A stretch of 64,000 nucleotides of DNA, from positions 868,001-932,000 of the forward strand of contig JAMXSV010000005.1 of the NCBI GenBank assembly GCA_027559495.1, read 5' to 3'. This document shows positions 25,401 to 38,327 of this stretch, piece after piece. A model generated the notes under the pieces. That model saw only the letters and a program-made list of their open reading frames with translations, was not told the DNA's origin and did not search any database. The stretch is from Aurifilum marmelostoma. Lineage: Eukaryota; Ascomycota; Sordariomycetes; Diaporthales; Cryphonectriaceae. The stretch's first letter is position 1; the number at the start of each line of letters is the position of its first letter. The translations under genes and the position numbers were made by a program.

Positions 25401-28400
25401 TCCACAACATTGTGCCCCAACCCGCATACTAGCACCGTTCTAACCGACCTGCCACCATACCAATGTGAGTGTTTATGTTTTAAGCGGCATCGCAGTCATC
25501 TTGCGGCGCATGAATGCTGACAAAAGCTTTAGGGGACCACTCACAGACGCATTCGTCTGAATCATGGGTGAGTCGAGAGTATCATATGCGTCGCGATCCG
25601 TACCACGACCTTCTGGGCGTTCGTGCCATGGATACTACATCCATCGAGCCTCGTTGGCGCCACATGATAGGACTTGCCACCTTGCCGTGGCTCGAGCACC
25701 ACAGAATCGATTCTCAAGTGGTTTTCCCGGGTTCTGGCTACCTTTGCATGGCAATCGAGGCTATGAGGCAGATTCATAGAGCTCAACACCCGCAGCAGTC
25801 TCTTGAGGCGATAGTAATGAAGAACGTTTCATTTCTTCGAGCCCTTGTCATACCTGAGCGACCACAACGCACTGAGGCGCAGCTAAGCCTTACCCCGCGA
25901 ACCGGTGCTGTTTTCGGCTTCGATTTTAGAGTGACTGCTCTCTGGGATGGAGAATGGCATGAGCATTGCACGGGCAGTATCGAAGGGATTCTTGTGCAGA
26001 TGGGGCCTGGAGGCGAATCCAGCGTCATCTCGTTTAAGACATCTCAGGTACAGGACTCGGGAAATTCGCCTGGTGACATAGTTCTGCAAGCAGAACAGGT
26101 TTACGGCGAGATGGCCTTGTCTGGAAATGCTTACGGGCCAGCATTTGCAGGAATTCGTCGCATAAGTCTCAAAGCCGATGCTTCAAGCGCAACTACGTTC
26201 ATTACCATTGCAGACACCGCCGCTCAGATGCCCGGAGGTTATGAGCAGCCTCATCTCATACATCCCACAACCCTGGACGTTATGCTGCATACAACCCTCC
26301 CATTGGTAACACGTCACCTAGGCCAGGGCTCTGTCATGCCAGTTCACATCGACGAGCTTATATTCCCGGAAACGACTTCCTTGCCATGCGCACCCTCCTC
26401 TGAACTTGTAGTTTCGACGACTCTGCTATCAAGTCACTTCCGCACTGCATATGCTGACACGGCGGTGACCTCCTCAGAAAAAACGGTCTTGATGGCATCA
26501 GGCATCGAATTACGAAGTCTCAGCGCACAGCCGAAGTTGATCGATGAAGCGCTTACCACGCCTGGCGATTGCTTTCGTCTTGAGTGGCAACATGACGTGG
26601 ACTTTCTGCGGCCGGGTGATCTATCTCTGACTCCAACTCTGGAGGAACTTCTCAGCCTTGTGTTGCACAAGAATGTCAACATCTCGGTACTGGAGATTGG
26701 AGCAGGTCATGTCAGCCTTTCCCTCGCATTCTTCAGCGCTCTCAGCAATTACCAAGACGTTTTGTCTGCTTATGACTTTGCGGAAGAGATGCCCAGTGCT
26801 CTTGACGACGCACGCAGACAGCTTTGGGGCTATCCAGTTCGTTACCGTACCTTGGACTCGAAAGAAGACCTATACGAGCAAGGTTTCGAATCAAAATCCT
26901 ATGACATGATTCTCGTCTCTGATACCCATCGTCTGGATCAAGCATCGACCCTTCTCAAGCCTACAGGGTTCCTCATTATGGAAGTCAAAGACGACGCTGA
27001 ACAACTCGGGCGCAATGAACTCTCTCGAAGTCACCTAGACGTGCAATTGTCGCTGCGCGACACTGTACGCTCTAGCTTCATTATTGTCGCGCGACCAGTT
27101 GCGATGGACAGTATTTTGAAGGTACCGGACCACATTCAAATACTGACTCATTCACAACGTGATGATTCTGAAGTCTGGGTGAAGTGCCTAGCTGATGGAA
27201 TGCGTGCGCGCGGCAGTAGTGTCTCACGAGATACACTTAATGCCCGGGCGACTGGTTCCGGCCCTATCCTGGTCATTGAGGATGAATATCTACCTATTCT
27301 ATCCGACTCATCTTACTTTGACGCTGCTATTGCTTTGTTAAAGCAGTCCACACGGATTCTCTGGCTCAGTCCCAGCCATCTGTTGCCAATGCACCAGATT
27401 ACTGGCGTTGCACGCACGGCGCACTCTGAAAACGAAAACTTATTTCTTACTACAGTCCATGTTGCTCCTGATATCCTTTATGCCCAAGACACAGAGGGAC
27501 ATGCCCGGTTCCTACATGTCCTTGGAAGCATCCTGGGCTCTGACAACAACCATCGAGAGAGAGAATATCGCGTAGACAATGCAGCCGCTGTTCTCGTGCC
27601 GCGTCTTCTACCTGATGGACCTGTCAACTACACCGTCCATGGGGAGATACCCAACGATACACAAATCCGATTGTGTCGCTTCTTGGATACCTCGAGCACG
27701 ATCTCATTCTCACCGGAAGTTTCGAGTCGAGGGCCTCGTGCGAGCACCGGGCCGGCCATTTTCGAGGCAAACAAACAGCATTGCATCTTTGGTGATGACG
27801 AAGTCGAAATCGAGACACGAAGCTTTTTGTTGTCTAAAGCCGGGCTCGGGGCCTCTCATTGCGCATACACAGGCACGGTTACCAGAGTGGGCAACCAAGT
27901 CACGGACATTTCCACCGGAGATTATGTTATCACTGTGGCGCCAGTGTCAGGTGCCAATCGAGTGCGTGTGGCCCGTGGGTCCGTGGCACGAGTGTCATCA
28001 ACCACGTCGGCTATACCGGAGACAGCGATGCTCTTCGACGCTATGGCAGCTTCGTACGTTTTTCGTCAAGCATTGCGTCTCTCGGCTCAATGTCATGTTC
28101 TTATAAGTGAGCCCCTGAGTCCTATGGGCAGGGCGGTAATTGCGGTCGTGGAGTCCATTGGGGCACACATCATCGCTAGCGCTGCCACAACTTCGGAGGC
28201 TAGTGAGATCACAGCACAGCTTGGGATTTCAGAAGACTATATTCTCCTTAGTCACGGATCGCGACTTGAGAAAACACCGACTACGAGAGTTGTTGATGTT
28301 GTCGTGCAAACCAGTACAGCTGAGATCTCTGCTCATTTGCTCGCTCATCTCAAACCCTTTGGCAGTGTCGCCATCCTCTCCCCACGGGCTTCACCTTCCG

Positions 28401-31400
28401 AAATCCTCGGAGGGACTGTAGCCATTCCGAATCTTCCGCGCAACTCCACAGTCTTTTGCTGCGACATCATGCAGCTGTTGACTGAGCGCCCTGGGGCCGT
28501 CAAGGACTTGGTTGCACAGGCTACAGACGCGCTACTACACCACCTAAGAAGCGCGGGACTCAGTATATGCATTCGTCCGGTAGGCCATGTGTCCAGGGCA
28601 CTCCAAATTATCGAAAGCGATGTGTACGATAGGGTGGTTATTCAAGTTCACCTGAAATCACTTGTGCCAGTGTCATTTTCTGTACATGCACAGGACTCAG
28701 GATGGGGCAGAGATGACGCATCGTACCTGATTTCCGGTGGTCTCGGTGATATCGGTCGACGTCTTCTTTTCTTGATGGCTCATCGACGGGCGAAACATCT
28801 AGTAACACTCTCACGACATGCTATGGACTCGAAGGAGCACAGTCGACTACAGAACCAGCTCCGCGATATCAGACCTGGATGCAATTTATATTGCATTTCA
28901 TGTGATCTTACCCAAGAGGAGAGTGTTCAGCAAGTCGTCACCCAGCTCCTTCGACTGGGCATACCGCCAGTGCGAGGCATCATTCAATCTGCGGCTTTTC
29001 TTGTAGTGAGTCTATATGTCACGTTGCAGCTCTCAGTTTATGAATATAGAAGTCTGACCTTTGATCATGTAGGACCGCACTCTAGACTCGATGACTCACG
29101 AACACTTCTTACTAGCGAGTCAGGTCAAGGTCAATGGCACGCTTGCTCTCGAGCGCGCCTTTGCGTCCTCGAATCTAGAATTCTTTCTAATGCTGTCTTC
29201 TGCTACCAACACAGTCGGCACGAGCGGTCAGGCAAATTATAACGCCGGGAATAGTGTCCAGGAAGCTCTTGCTTGGGCTCGAAGGACAGGCAAGTGCCGA
29301 TACATGGCACTTAGTCCTGGATGGATAGAAGGTGCCGTCTTTACGGCCGATAACAAGACCCGTTCAGAGTGAGTTAGATTTCCACATTATTTTCAGTCGG
29401 ATCCATCACAAAAGAAACTCTACTTCCTGCAGCCTGGAGAATTTGACAGCTACATGAGCCACCTATAAAGAAACTCAGCCCCTTAAGATGCCCAATCACC
29501 TCCAAGTTTTCCTCCTCTCTTTATTGCCCTTTTGAGCTTTCGGATGCAGTGCTAATGCCCTCTATATAGTGCTCTTGGCCGTGCGGGACTCAAAATGATC
29601 GGCCATCGTGAGCTGTCCCGCTACCTCGACCAATCGCTCGGAATCATGATCGGGAGCGCTCATCAGGCCCAAAGCATCATTGGGTTTGAGTCATCGTCGC
29701 TGCAAAACTCTGCCTCGCACCACGGGACAGTTCGATCTGCTTTATTCTCCCACGTCGCCCGCACTTCTCCCGTTGCATCGGCTAGCAGAGCGCCGTCCTC
29801 TTCCAATAACGGCACTATGTCATTTGCTGAAGCAGTTGATTCGGGTGATCTGGAAACAGCGACAGATTATGTTGCTATGGCTGTAGCTCGCCATCTTGCG
29901 CGCTTGATCTCAGTTGGTGTTGAGCGGATTGACCCAGGCGAAACTTCTATAATTGCGCTTGGTGTTGATTCTCTAGTGTCGATCGAATTGCGAAATTGGA
30001 TTATGCGTGAATATCACGCTCCCATCCAATCATCAGAGATACTGCTTGATCAGACCATCCGTGAGCTCGCTCGAAAAGTGGTTAAACGCTCTCAAGAAGG
30101 CCATAGAGAGCTAGACGATGGCCAAAAGGCTCCCACACAAGACACACAAAGCAGTGTCAGTCTTTCTGTGGACCTACAGCCTTATCCAGCATCATTACTA
30201 CCCGAGCCAACGGATGCAAGGTCTGGATTACCGAAGGAGACACCAATCCTCCCATACCAACCTCTCGATGTCACTCTGCGAATGTTTGAATCTTCGAGGC
30301 TTGCTGTTGACTCCATACAGGAGCAGCGTGCGACCAGCGTCGCTATTCAACAGTTCCTCCAACAGCTCAACCCTCTTCTACACCAACAGCTCAAGTCCTT
30401 GACAGTTGCCACGATTGCTGCGTCCTACGAGCGTCAGGTATATCTTGAGCGTCGTGAGCCATTGCAGGATTACAGCACTTTTACGCTCGGTCATCCGCTC
30501 AGCACCCCGTCTCATTCACAAGCGGTACGAGCTACGATACTTACCGTTGCAGCCTTCGACTTTGCTCGTCGCGTGATAGGCGGTACCATGGATCCAGACA
30601 TACTGCACGGGGCTCCTATGGATTCCGAAGCTCGGAACTGGATGTTTCACGCAACCCGCTTGCCTGGAATCGGCGTGGATAGGATGGAACACTACGCCCC
30701 GAACCAGACAATTGCCGTTCTTAGACGTGGGCATGTTTTCCGATTAACCCTTTCCAACTCCACTGAGACGCTAGGCTTGGCTGCTGTATACGCAGCTTAC
30801 TTGACCATCTTCAATGCTTCGGAAGAACCACGGCCCACCGTTACCAGTCTCACAGCAGACGACCGTGATGCTTGGGCGCAGATGCGGTCTGAACTAGAGT
30901 GTGACCCATACAACGCAGTCACTTTGAAGGCTCTTGACACGTGCGCTTTCATCGTTTGCCTAGACGACGAGGCACCTGAAACTGCCGCTCAACGCCATAT
31001 GCAGTTTCTTCTGAACGGTCAAGAGCGTCCGTTCTCCAATCGATGGTCGGATAAGCCAATTCAATTCGCAGTGAGCGCCAATGGCGTATCGGCAAGCATC
31101 TTTGAGCATACGAAGCTTGACGGTATGGACGTGCGCTCATTGCATCACTATATGACACAGTCTCTCTTCTCGAAAATGGCAGAAGGAGTGATAGCTGCCT
31201 CAGCGTGTCCGGTAACAGTGGCAGCTCCAGTCCAGGAGCTCGGTTGGAACATCAACCACCGCATCCTACAGCGCATCGACAAGATCCAACAGCGGGGCGC
31301 GTCCTATGGCCCACTCGATCACCGCTACGTATCGGTTCACGGTCTGGGGTCTCAATCTCTTCGGGATATCAAAGTCCCAGCCAAGGCAACTGCTTACTTG

Positions 31401-32045
31401 ACGGCTCTCCTGGCAGTGTACCTTGTAGACCGAGAGGTGCGTCCAGCTTGGGAAATTGTCTCCCTTGCGATCTTCGCGCGGGGCCGCATCGACTGGGTCC
31501 AGACAGTGTGCCCAGAAGTAAAAGCATTCATCGAGTCTGCTGCGTCTGCGATTGGAAAGCTGACCAACGAAGCCCCATCGCGGAACTGGCCCAATGCAAA
31601 CACAAAGGCCGATATGCTAGCCTCGTTCTATTCCGCAGCTGTTGCGTATACTCAGTTAATGTCGGCCGCTGCTGATGGACGCGGGTATGTCAAGCATATG
31701 TATATGCTTATCGAGGCAATGAAGCTCGCAGGAAAAGGTACTGATGCAGATATGGAGGCGCGCGTGCCGGAGCTTTTCCGTACCCCAGCTTGGGAAGCAA
31801 CGCACCGTGGAGGATCAGGACAGGATCTCAAGATTGGCTTCACTAGTACTCAGGGTCAAGATGATGCTGAGTGGGACGAGGGTGGCTTTCTCGTTGAGGG
31901 CCACCGAGGTGTATACATCCATTGTATCATTGAGGAGGATCGAGCAAAGTTTGCGATTTCAGCTCGAGCATGTTACGCGAACCTTGTGTGCGACGCCTTG
32001 AGAATTGCTGCAAGCAATATTCTTAGTCTTGTTACAAGTCAGTAG
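22408..32045 (+). CDS. Highly reducing PKS with C-terminal carnitine-acyltransferase domain
   Basis: An iterative type I polyketide synthase. Seven exons are predicted: 22408-23030, 23177-23408, 23483-23581, 23652-25464, 25533-29005, 29073-29368, 29570-32045. All phases agree and the product is 3003 residues. KS: DTACSGG (Cys 177), EAHGTGT (His 326), GNIGHTE (His 367). AT: TGQGAQW and GHSSGE (Ser 646). DH: WLEHHRIDSQVVFPG (His 979) and Asp about 1171. A shortened methyltransferase region (LEIGAGHVSL, about 1309) and an eroded enoylreductase region (about 1676-1966) look inactive. KR: SGGLGDIG (about 1990) and QANYNAGN (Tyr 2136). ACP: LGVDSL (Ser 2313). From about 2400 to the end is a choline/carnitine O-acyltransferase fold with the catalytic His 2692 in FEHTKLDGM. 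In known fungal PKSs of this build the terminal domain releases the chain by transfer to an alcohol. The AAG acceptor of intron 1 is unusual and was chosen on phase and KS conservation. Confidence 0.93.
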
Positions 32046-32172
32046 ATGTCAGATATAAATACAAGGTCTAAATCATTAATCAGAAATCCCATGGCCATAA
32101 GCCGTGCAGCCTTAAGAGATCATATATTGCCTTTCCCTTATTTTCTCCCTATGTTTTCTTTTTCTTTGATTG

Positions 32173-32390
32173 TGTTGATGAATAAGGCACGATCTTCACG
32201 ATCGTCACGATCGTCGCCCTCTCCAAACGACAAGGGCATTAGAAGGCATTTAATGCATACGGACTAAGGGATTTATTCCTTAACTAATTAAGGCCTTTTT
32301 ACGATTATTCAAAGATAAATAAACCTTCTCTTCAACCTCTAGATAGCCTAGATAAATAGAATTAAGCTTTATAATTACTCTTTTATAATA
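32173..32390 (+). repeat. 5' LTR of the copia element
   Basis: 218 bp, aligning without gaps to 37098-37315. I count about 30 differences, all of them C/T or G/A transitions. It begins TGTTGATG. Its end, ATAATA, is the mutated form of ATAACA in the partner. Confidence 0.92.
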
Positions 32391-35300
32391 TATTATTAAT
32401 ATAATTATAATCTTTAGCTCTAGCGGTTTAGAATTTATTTATATTGCATCTTTTATTGCCTATTTAGGCTTAGTGCTTAATATATCTTTTTTATATTTAT
32501 AAATACTAAAATTTCTCTTTATTATTCTTATTATTAAAGCTATACTTTATATCCTTTATATTTAATTAATAAGAGGCTATTAATACTAGAAATATATATT
32601 TAGAATGCGAATATAGCGCATTTATAGATTTAGAGGCTTTAGTTTAATAGCCTTCTAAAGAAAGCTAAGTATAGCTAGAGAAAATAGCTTAGCTAAGCAT
32701 ATTAACTACTTATAAAAAACCCCCTTATTTATTAACTACTATATTTAATATTAAGAATAGAAAGGAAAGCTCTTTAGCCTTAAAGCAACTTAGCAAGAAA
32801 GATTATCTCTATTAGGGCAATTAGCCTTTATAGGAGCCCGCTATAAAGAAGCTTCTCTTTAAATATTGCAAATTTAACTTGCTTAAACTCCTCTTCTTAA
32901 AGATTAAGGAAAAAAGCTATCTAATTAATACTAATAAGGCCTTAATAGCAATTTTAATTAATCTTAATAATTTCTTAGATAGAAATATTAAATTAGCTAC
33001 TATTAATTTAATAATTTAATAGTTTTATTTAAAGGAGGCTAAAGCTCTTATTGCTTATATCTTTAATCTAATTATTAAGTAATTTATTCTAAGGGATTAG
33101 GCTATAAGTACTAAATCTATTTAGTATTAAGAGCTTCTTATAGAGCTTTAAATTATTTAAAGCAAGTTCTATAAAATCCTAAGCAAATATATAAATGCCT
33201 TTAATCTTATTAAAAAGAGGCTAGTCTTTTTTAGCTATTAGATAGAAGATATAAAGTATTAGATTAACTTTATTTAGAGTATTTAAACTAAATATTCTTA
33301 GTAGATTATATACATTAGATAATCTATATATTTAAGCCCTTAAGGCTACTTTATCTTTAAAGCTATTTAAGCTAATTATATTAATAAGGTAAGGAACTTA
33401 AAGACTTTCGAAAGCGCAAAGTTTATAATATAATAAAAGAAGAAAAAGAGTAGAAAAAAGAATAATAAAATATACTTTTATTATAACTACTTAGCTAATA
33501 ATTATTAATCTATTTATCTTAAGAAAAGGCAGAAAAAAGATAAGTAAAAATATAAGGGAAAAATAAAGAAAAAGAATAGTAAAAAAAGTAGAAATATAGG
33601 CACTTAAGAGGCAAATCTTATATTTAAATAATAAGCTATTAAAGAAAAAGATTATTAGTATGCCTTTCTCTTCTTTTAAGCTATACTTAATGCTTATTGC
33701 AAATCTAGCTAATTAGAAAGCTTAAATTAGGCTATTTTAAGCTCTAAATATATTAAATTCTCTAAGGACCTTAATATATAGAAACTATTATTGCTAATTA
33801 TATATTATTATTATATTTTCTTCTTTATATAATATTAATATTTCTATTAATAACTCTATTAATAAGAGATTTATAGTAATATAGATACTATTTGCTATAT
33901 CTTTAGTATTAAAGAAAAGTTTACTAGTATTAATTATTTAATAAATATGCTAGCTATTATTATAAAAGAAGGTCTAGTTATTTCCTTTAAAGTTAAAATA
34001 GTATAGCTAAAGTGCAAAGTTAATAGTACTATTAATAATCTTACTTTATATTAGATATATTTCTGCCCTAAATTTGCTTAAGATATTATTAGTATTCTAT
34101 ATCTTTATAAGAAAGGCTTAAGAATTTAAAACTTTAATCTTCTTAAGCTCTAAAGATATAGTATAATTATATAATTTAATAATAACTTTAATATTATTAC
34201 TCTAATAGTATATAGTATTTTTTTTAAATAAAGCTATAAAATCTTTAGCTCTAGCTATTAATCTAGCTAAATAGCATTAATGCTTAGAGCATATTAGTAA
34301 AGAAGCTATTCTAAGGACTGCTTTAGTAGTAGCTAGTATTAAGCTAGAAGTGCCTTTTTCTAAATAGAAAAGAGACTTTATATATAAAGCCTATAATTAT
34401 AGAAAGATTCTTAAGCATATACTAAGCTAAGGATTTACTAAGCCTAAAAGCGCTAAAAAGATTTAGCATTTTAATTCCTTTTCTATAGCAATCGAAAGGG
34501 TAAATAGCAAATAATATAGCATCTTTACTATTAAAAGAAAATATGCTTATTATTAATTTATTATACTTTCTAATAAGGAATTAGGCCTTAGGAAGATCTT
34601 AAGAATGCTTAAAACCTTATATTATTAGTAAAAAGCTAAGATTTAAAGAGTTTATATAGATAATAGTATAGAGCTTTTAGGAAAAGACGAAAATAAGCTT
34701 TAATAGTAGCTTAGAAAAGAAGGGATTAGGCTAATGCTATTATTGCTATATATATTTAAATAGAATAGTCTAGCTAAATATTTAAATTGCATTATTATAG
34801 AAAAGGCATACTGCTAGATAGAGAATCTAAAAATGCTATACTTACTATAGCCCTATTTATTTAAGATAGCAGTAGCTATTATAAATTTTATTATTAATAA
34901 TCGAATAAAGATACTAAATTAGTATCTTTATAAAGCTTTTTTTAATAAATACCTTTTAAGCAATAATTATAAGCTAGATCTAAGTAATGCTATTATATCT
35001 AAGTAGTAATGCATAGTTTATATCTCTAGCAAATATTATTAATAAGGCAATAAATTCGAGCTAAGAGGAGAGCTTAGTATTATACTAAATTAGCTGCTAA
35101 ATACGAATATTATAAAGCCTTTTACTTAGTTTAAAGTATATCTAATTAAATAATCTAGTATACTTTGCTAAAAGATTATTACTATAGCAAATCTTATAAT
35201 ATATAAGATTTAAGGGGGCTATAAGATTCTAATCTCTATTAAAGGGCTTATTAGTACTACTATTAATATAATTATTATTAGCTAGCTAGTTATTAAATAA

Positions 35301-37097
35301 ATACTAGCGCTTATATTAAGCTAAAAGCTTACTAAAGCTAGGATTTTATATTTTTTAGCTAATATAGTATCCTTATCTCTAAATAAACTAAGTATACTTT
35401 ATAAAGCCTTTTGCAATTATAATTAAGCTAAATAGCGCGCTAGCTTATATAAAGAGCTTAGAAATCTTATTTAATTAAGAGTATTTTGAGCTTAAGAATA
35501 ATACTTTAGATATTATACTTTAGGAATATAATATATTTTTAAGAAAAAGCTTAATAAAAATAAAAAGGTTTTAGAATATAAGATTTAAGCAGTAATATAA
35601 GGATTTACTTAATAAGAGGGCATTAATTTTAATAAAATATTTGCATTAATTAATAAAGCACTAATTTAAAGAATCTTCCTTTATTTAGCAGTAATACTTA
35701 ATTAGGAAATTAATTAAATTAATATAGTAATAGCCTTTCTAAATAGCGACCTTAAGAAAGAAGTTTTTATTAAAATGCTAAATAGCTTAGCAAAGTTTCT
35801 AGCTAAATATTCTAAAGAAAATACTATTAGATTTAACCCCTTAAAGCTGCAAGTTCTTTAAATAATAAAGTTGCTTTATAGCCTTAAGCAATTGCTATAG
35901 TAATAGCAGAAGAAGCTAATTAGTAAATTTCTTAAGATAGGCTTTATTTAGCTTTATAGTAATATAGTAATCCTTATTAACTATTAACTAAAAGTTATTA
36001 TTTATAGCTATATTAATAATCTCTTTCTAATAGGCTCTAAATAAATAAATATTAATCTTATTAAATAAGGCCTTTTAGAAAGATTTAATATTAAGGATTT
36101 AAGCTAAGCAGCCTATTTTCTAGAGGTATTTATTACTAGAAATTGCGATTAATACTCCCTTAAGCTTGCTTAAGAAGCATATGCTAAATAATTGCTTTTA
36201 AAAAGCAGCTATAAAGATATAAAATTCTTATCTATTCTTTTTGCATTAGAATCTTTAGCTTTAGCTAGATTATATAAATGCTAGGCCTTAAATAGAGATA
36301 TTATAATATATTAATTAGGCAATAGCTAATTAATATATTTAATAATCTAAATAAGGCCTAATTTTGCTTTTCTGCTATCTATAATCTTAAAATATAGTTA
36401 TAACCTCTTAGTAGAGAATTAGGCTTTTCTTAAATATAGATTTTGCTATTATTAAAGCACTAAAAGCTTTAGTTTAAGATTAGCAATAAGCAATAATAAA
36501 TGCTATAGATTTACTAGAATAACAAATATTTCAGCTATAAATTAGTTAGCTTAGAGAAAAGGCTTTTTATATCTATTTAGGTAAATTTAGACTAGAAAGG
36601 AGATAAATCTATAAGCTATTTAATATATAATATAGTTATATAGATAGAAGATAGCATAGTAATATAGCGTTTTAAATAAATAGATTGCATAATAACTTTA
36701 ATAATAGAGGCTGAATATTATGCTATCTGCAAGAGAATATAGATAGAGCTCTAAATTAGAAACCTTCTTATTAAACTAAAGATTTTATTAGTTTTTATAG
36801 TTAAATGCGATAATTAAAGCGCTATTAAGCTAATAAAAAACCCTAAATTCTATTAGCAAATAGAGTATATTTCCTTAGAAGAATACTTTATGCGCAATAA
36901 GATATTAGTAAAATAAATTCTTATTAAGTAAGTGCCTATTAAAGATTAATTAGCTAATAGCCTAATAAAGCCTTTAAATAGCTATTGCTAGGCAGTAATA
37001 CTAAAAAAGATAAGGCTAGTATAAAATATTAATAGAAAAGTAATAATACTAGATTATCTAGCTAGATAATATAAAAAAATAGCACTTTATAGGGGTA

Positions 37098-37315
37098 TAT
37101 TAATGAATAAGGCATAATCTTTATAATCGTTATAATTATTGCCCTCTCCAAATAACGAGGGCATTAGAAGGCGTTTAATGTATATGGACTAAGGGATTTA
37201 TTCCTTAACTAATTAAGGCCTTTTTACGATCGTTTAAAGATAAATAAACCTCCTCTTCAATCTCTAGATAGCCTAGATAGATGGAATCAAGCTTTATAGT
37301 CACTCTTTTATAACA
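37098..37315 (+). repeat. 3' LTR of the copia element
   Basis: 218 bp, the partner of 32173-32390. It begins TATTAATG (mutated from TGTTGATG) and ends TAACA, followed at once by the target duplication GATTG. Confidence 0.92.
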
Positions 37316-38327
37316 GATTGCAGTACCTTCCTAAACAAGCCCAGATCCAGATCCATCAAAGCAGAATATAGTAAATCATAACGAATTGACTTTGGTGAGC
37401 CACCTTGATTGTTGATTAATGCCTAGACCACACACTGTCTTCTTCAATCATCGTTTTCTTAGACGCAGAGCTATGCAGGGTATGTCAACCATGTGCGTTA
37501 AACGGAGGCAGGCAAAGTCTAGAATAGCTTGCAGGATGAGAGGGTCGCCTACCAACATTTTATCTTGAGATAAAGAACGGTATAGACTCCTGCATTCGGT
37601 TCTATTTAGATCTTGTTTTAGCGACTCGGATAGGGTCGAGGAGTATTTCACCCCCCGCCCGACCCTGTGCTTTATCATATATTGACCCTGACCCTGACTT
37701 GTTTGATGCTGAACCATAGAGTTAGTAGCCTTCTGCTTTGCTTCTTATTTCTTCTTCCTTCTTTTTCCTTCTTCTTTTCTGTTTTTCTGGTTCGGGTTTC
37801 TCTAGTACGGTACTTGCACGATAGTCAAAACCCTCCATGCTACAATCTATCATTAGGTCCACAAATGCAACCTGTAGATTGACTCTTGTAGGATATCGTA
37901 CGCTATGATCACTTGCAGAAGCTTACAGCTCACTTATACTTTAGGGTCTTGATATAAGAAGTCCAAGACCTATTACAAAGGACTACTTAGCTAATCTATT
38001 CTACTAGCAATGGAACGTCTAATAGGCGTTATACTTAAGCACGCTTGGAGAGGCTAATTACTAACTTATGCCTCAGATGCGCAAGTACTGGCATTCAGCT
38101 GAGCTAGTTCTTTATTGATTGCCGTCCGCTGTACTGTTAGCATATTCACATGTGAATTCGTTGCAGATGAGGGGGACAAGGTTGGCTTATAATGAGAATG
38201 GTCTGCTTTTCGTCTCCCCATCCTCAACTGATGACAACGCTCTCTCTACTGTACCTCCTGTCCTTCTTCTTCCTTAAGCGCACAGATTATCTTGAAGCAT
38301 AAGACATAAACAAAACCAGATACAACG
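37316..38327. other. Intergenic, promoter of the F-box gene
   Basis: One kilobase of normal-composition sequence between the retrotransposon and the F-box gene. A CT-rich tract at about 37,735-37,800 is the only structure seen, and no gene is recognised. The first part is the displaced original 3' flank of the PKS. Confidence 0.45.

Larger units (their letters stand above)
32173..37315 (+). mobile_element. Complete Ty1/copia LTR retrotransposon, RIP-inactivated
   Basis: A 5143-bp element bounded by 218-bp direct LTRs (TGTTG...TAACA) and flanked by the 5-bp target duplication GATTG (32168-32172 and 37316-37320). The interior is AT-rich and full of stops, but on the plus strand it still shows the reverse transcriptase box at 36009-36020 as Tyr-Ile-Asn-Asn (family Tyr-Val-Asp-Asp) followed by LFLIG. 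An RNase H-like EAEYYAICKRI lies near 36,710, and a knuckle-like segment near 33,470. That order fits copia (gag-integrase-RT-RNase H). It inserted 127 bp after the PKS stop and does not interrupt a gene. It cannot encode active proteins. Confidence 0.92.
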
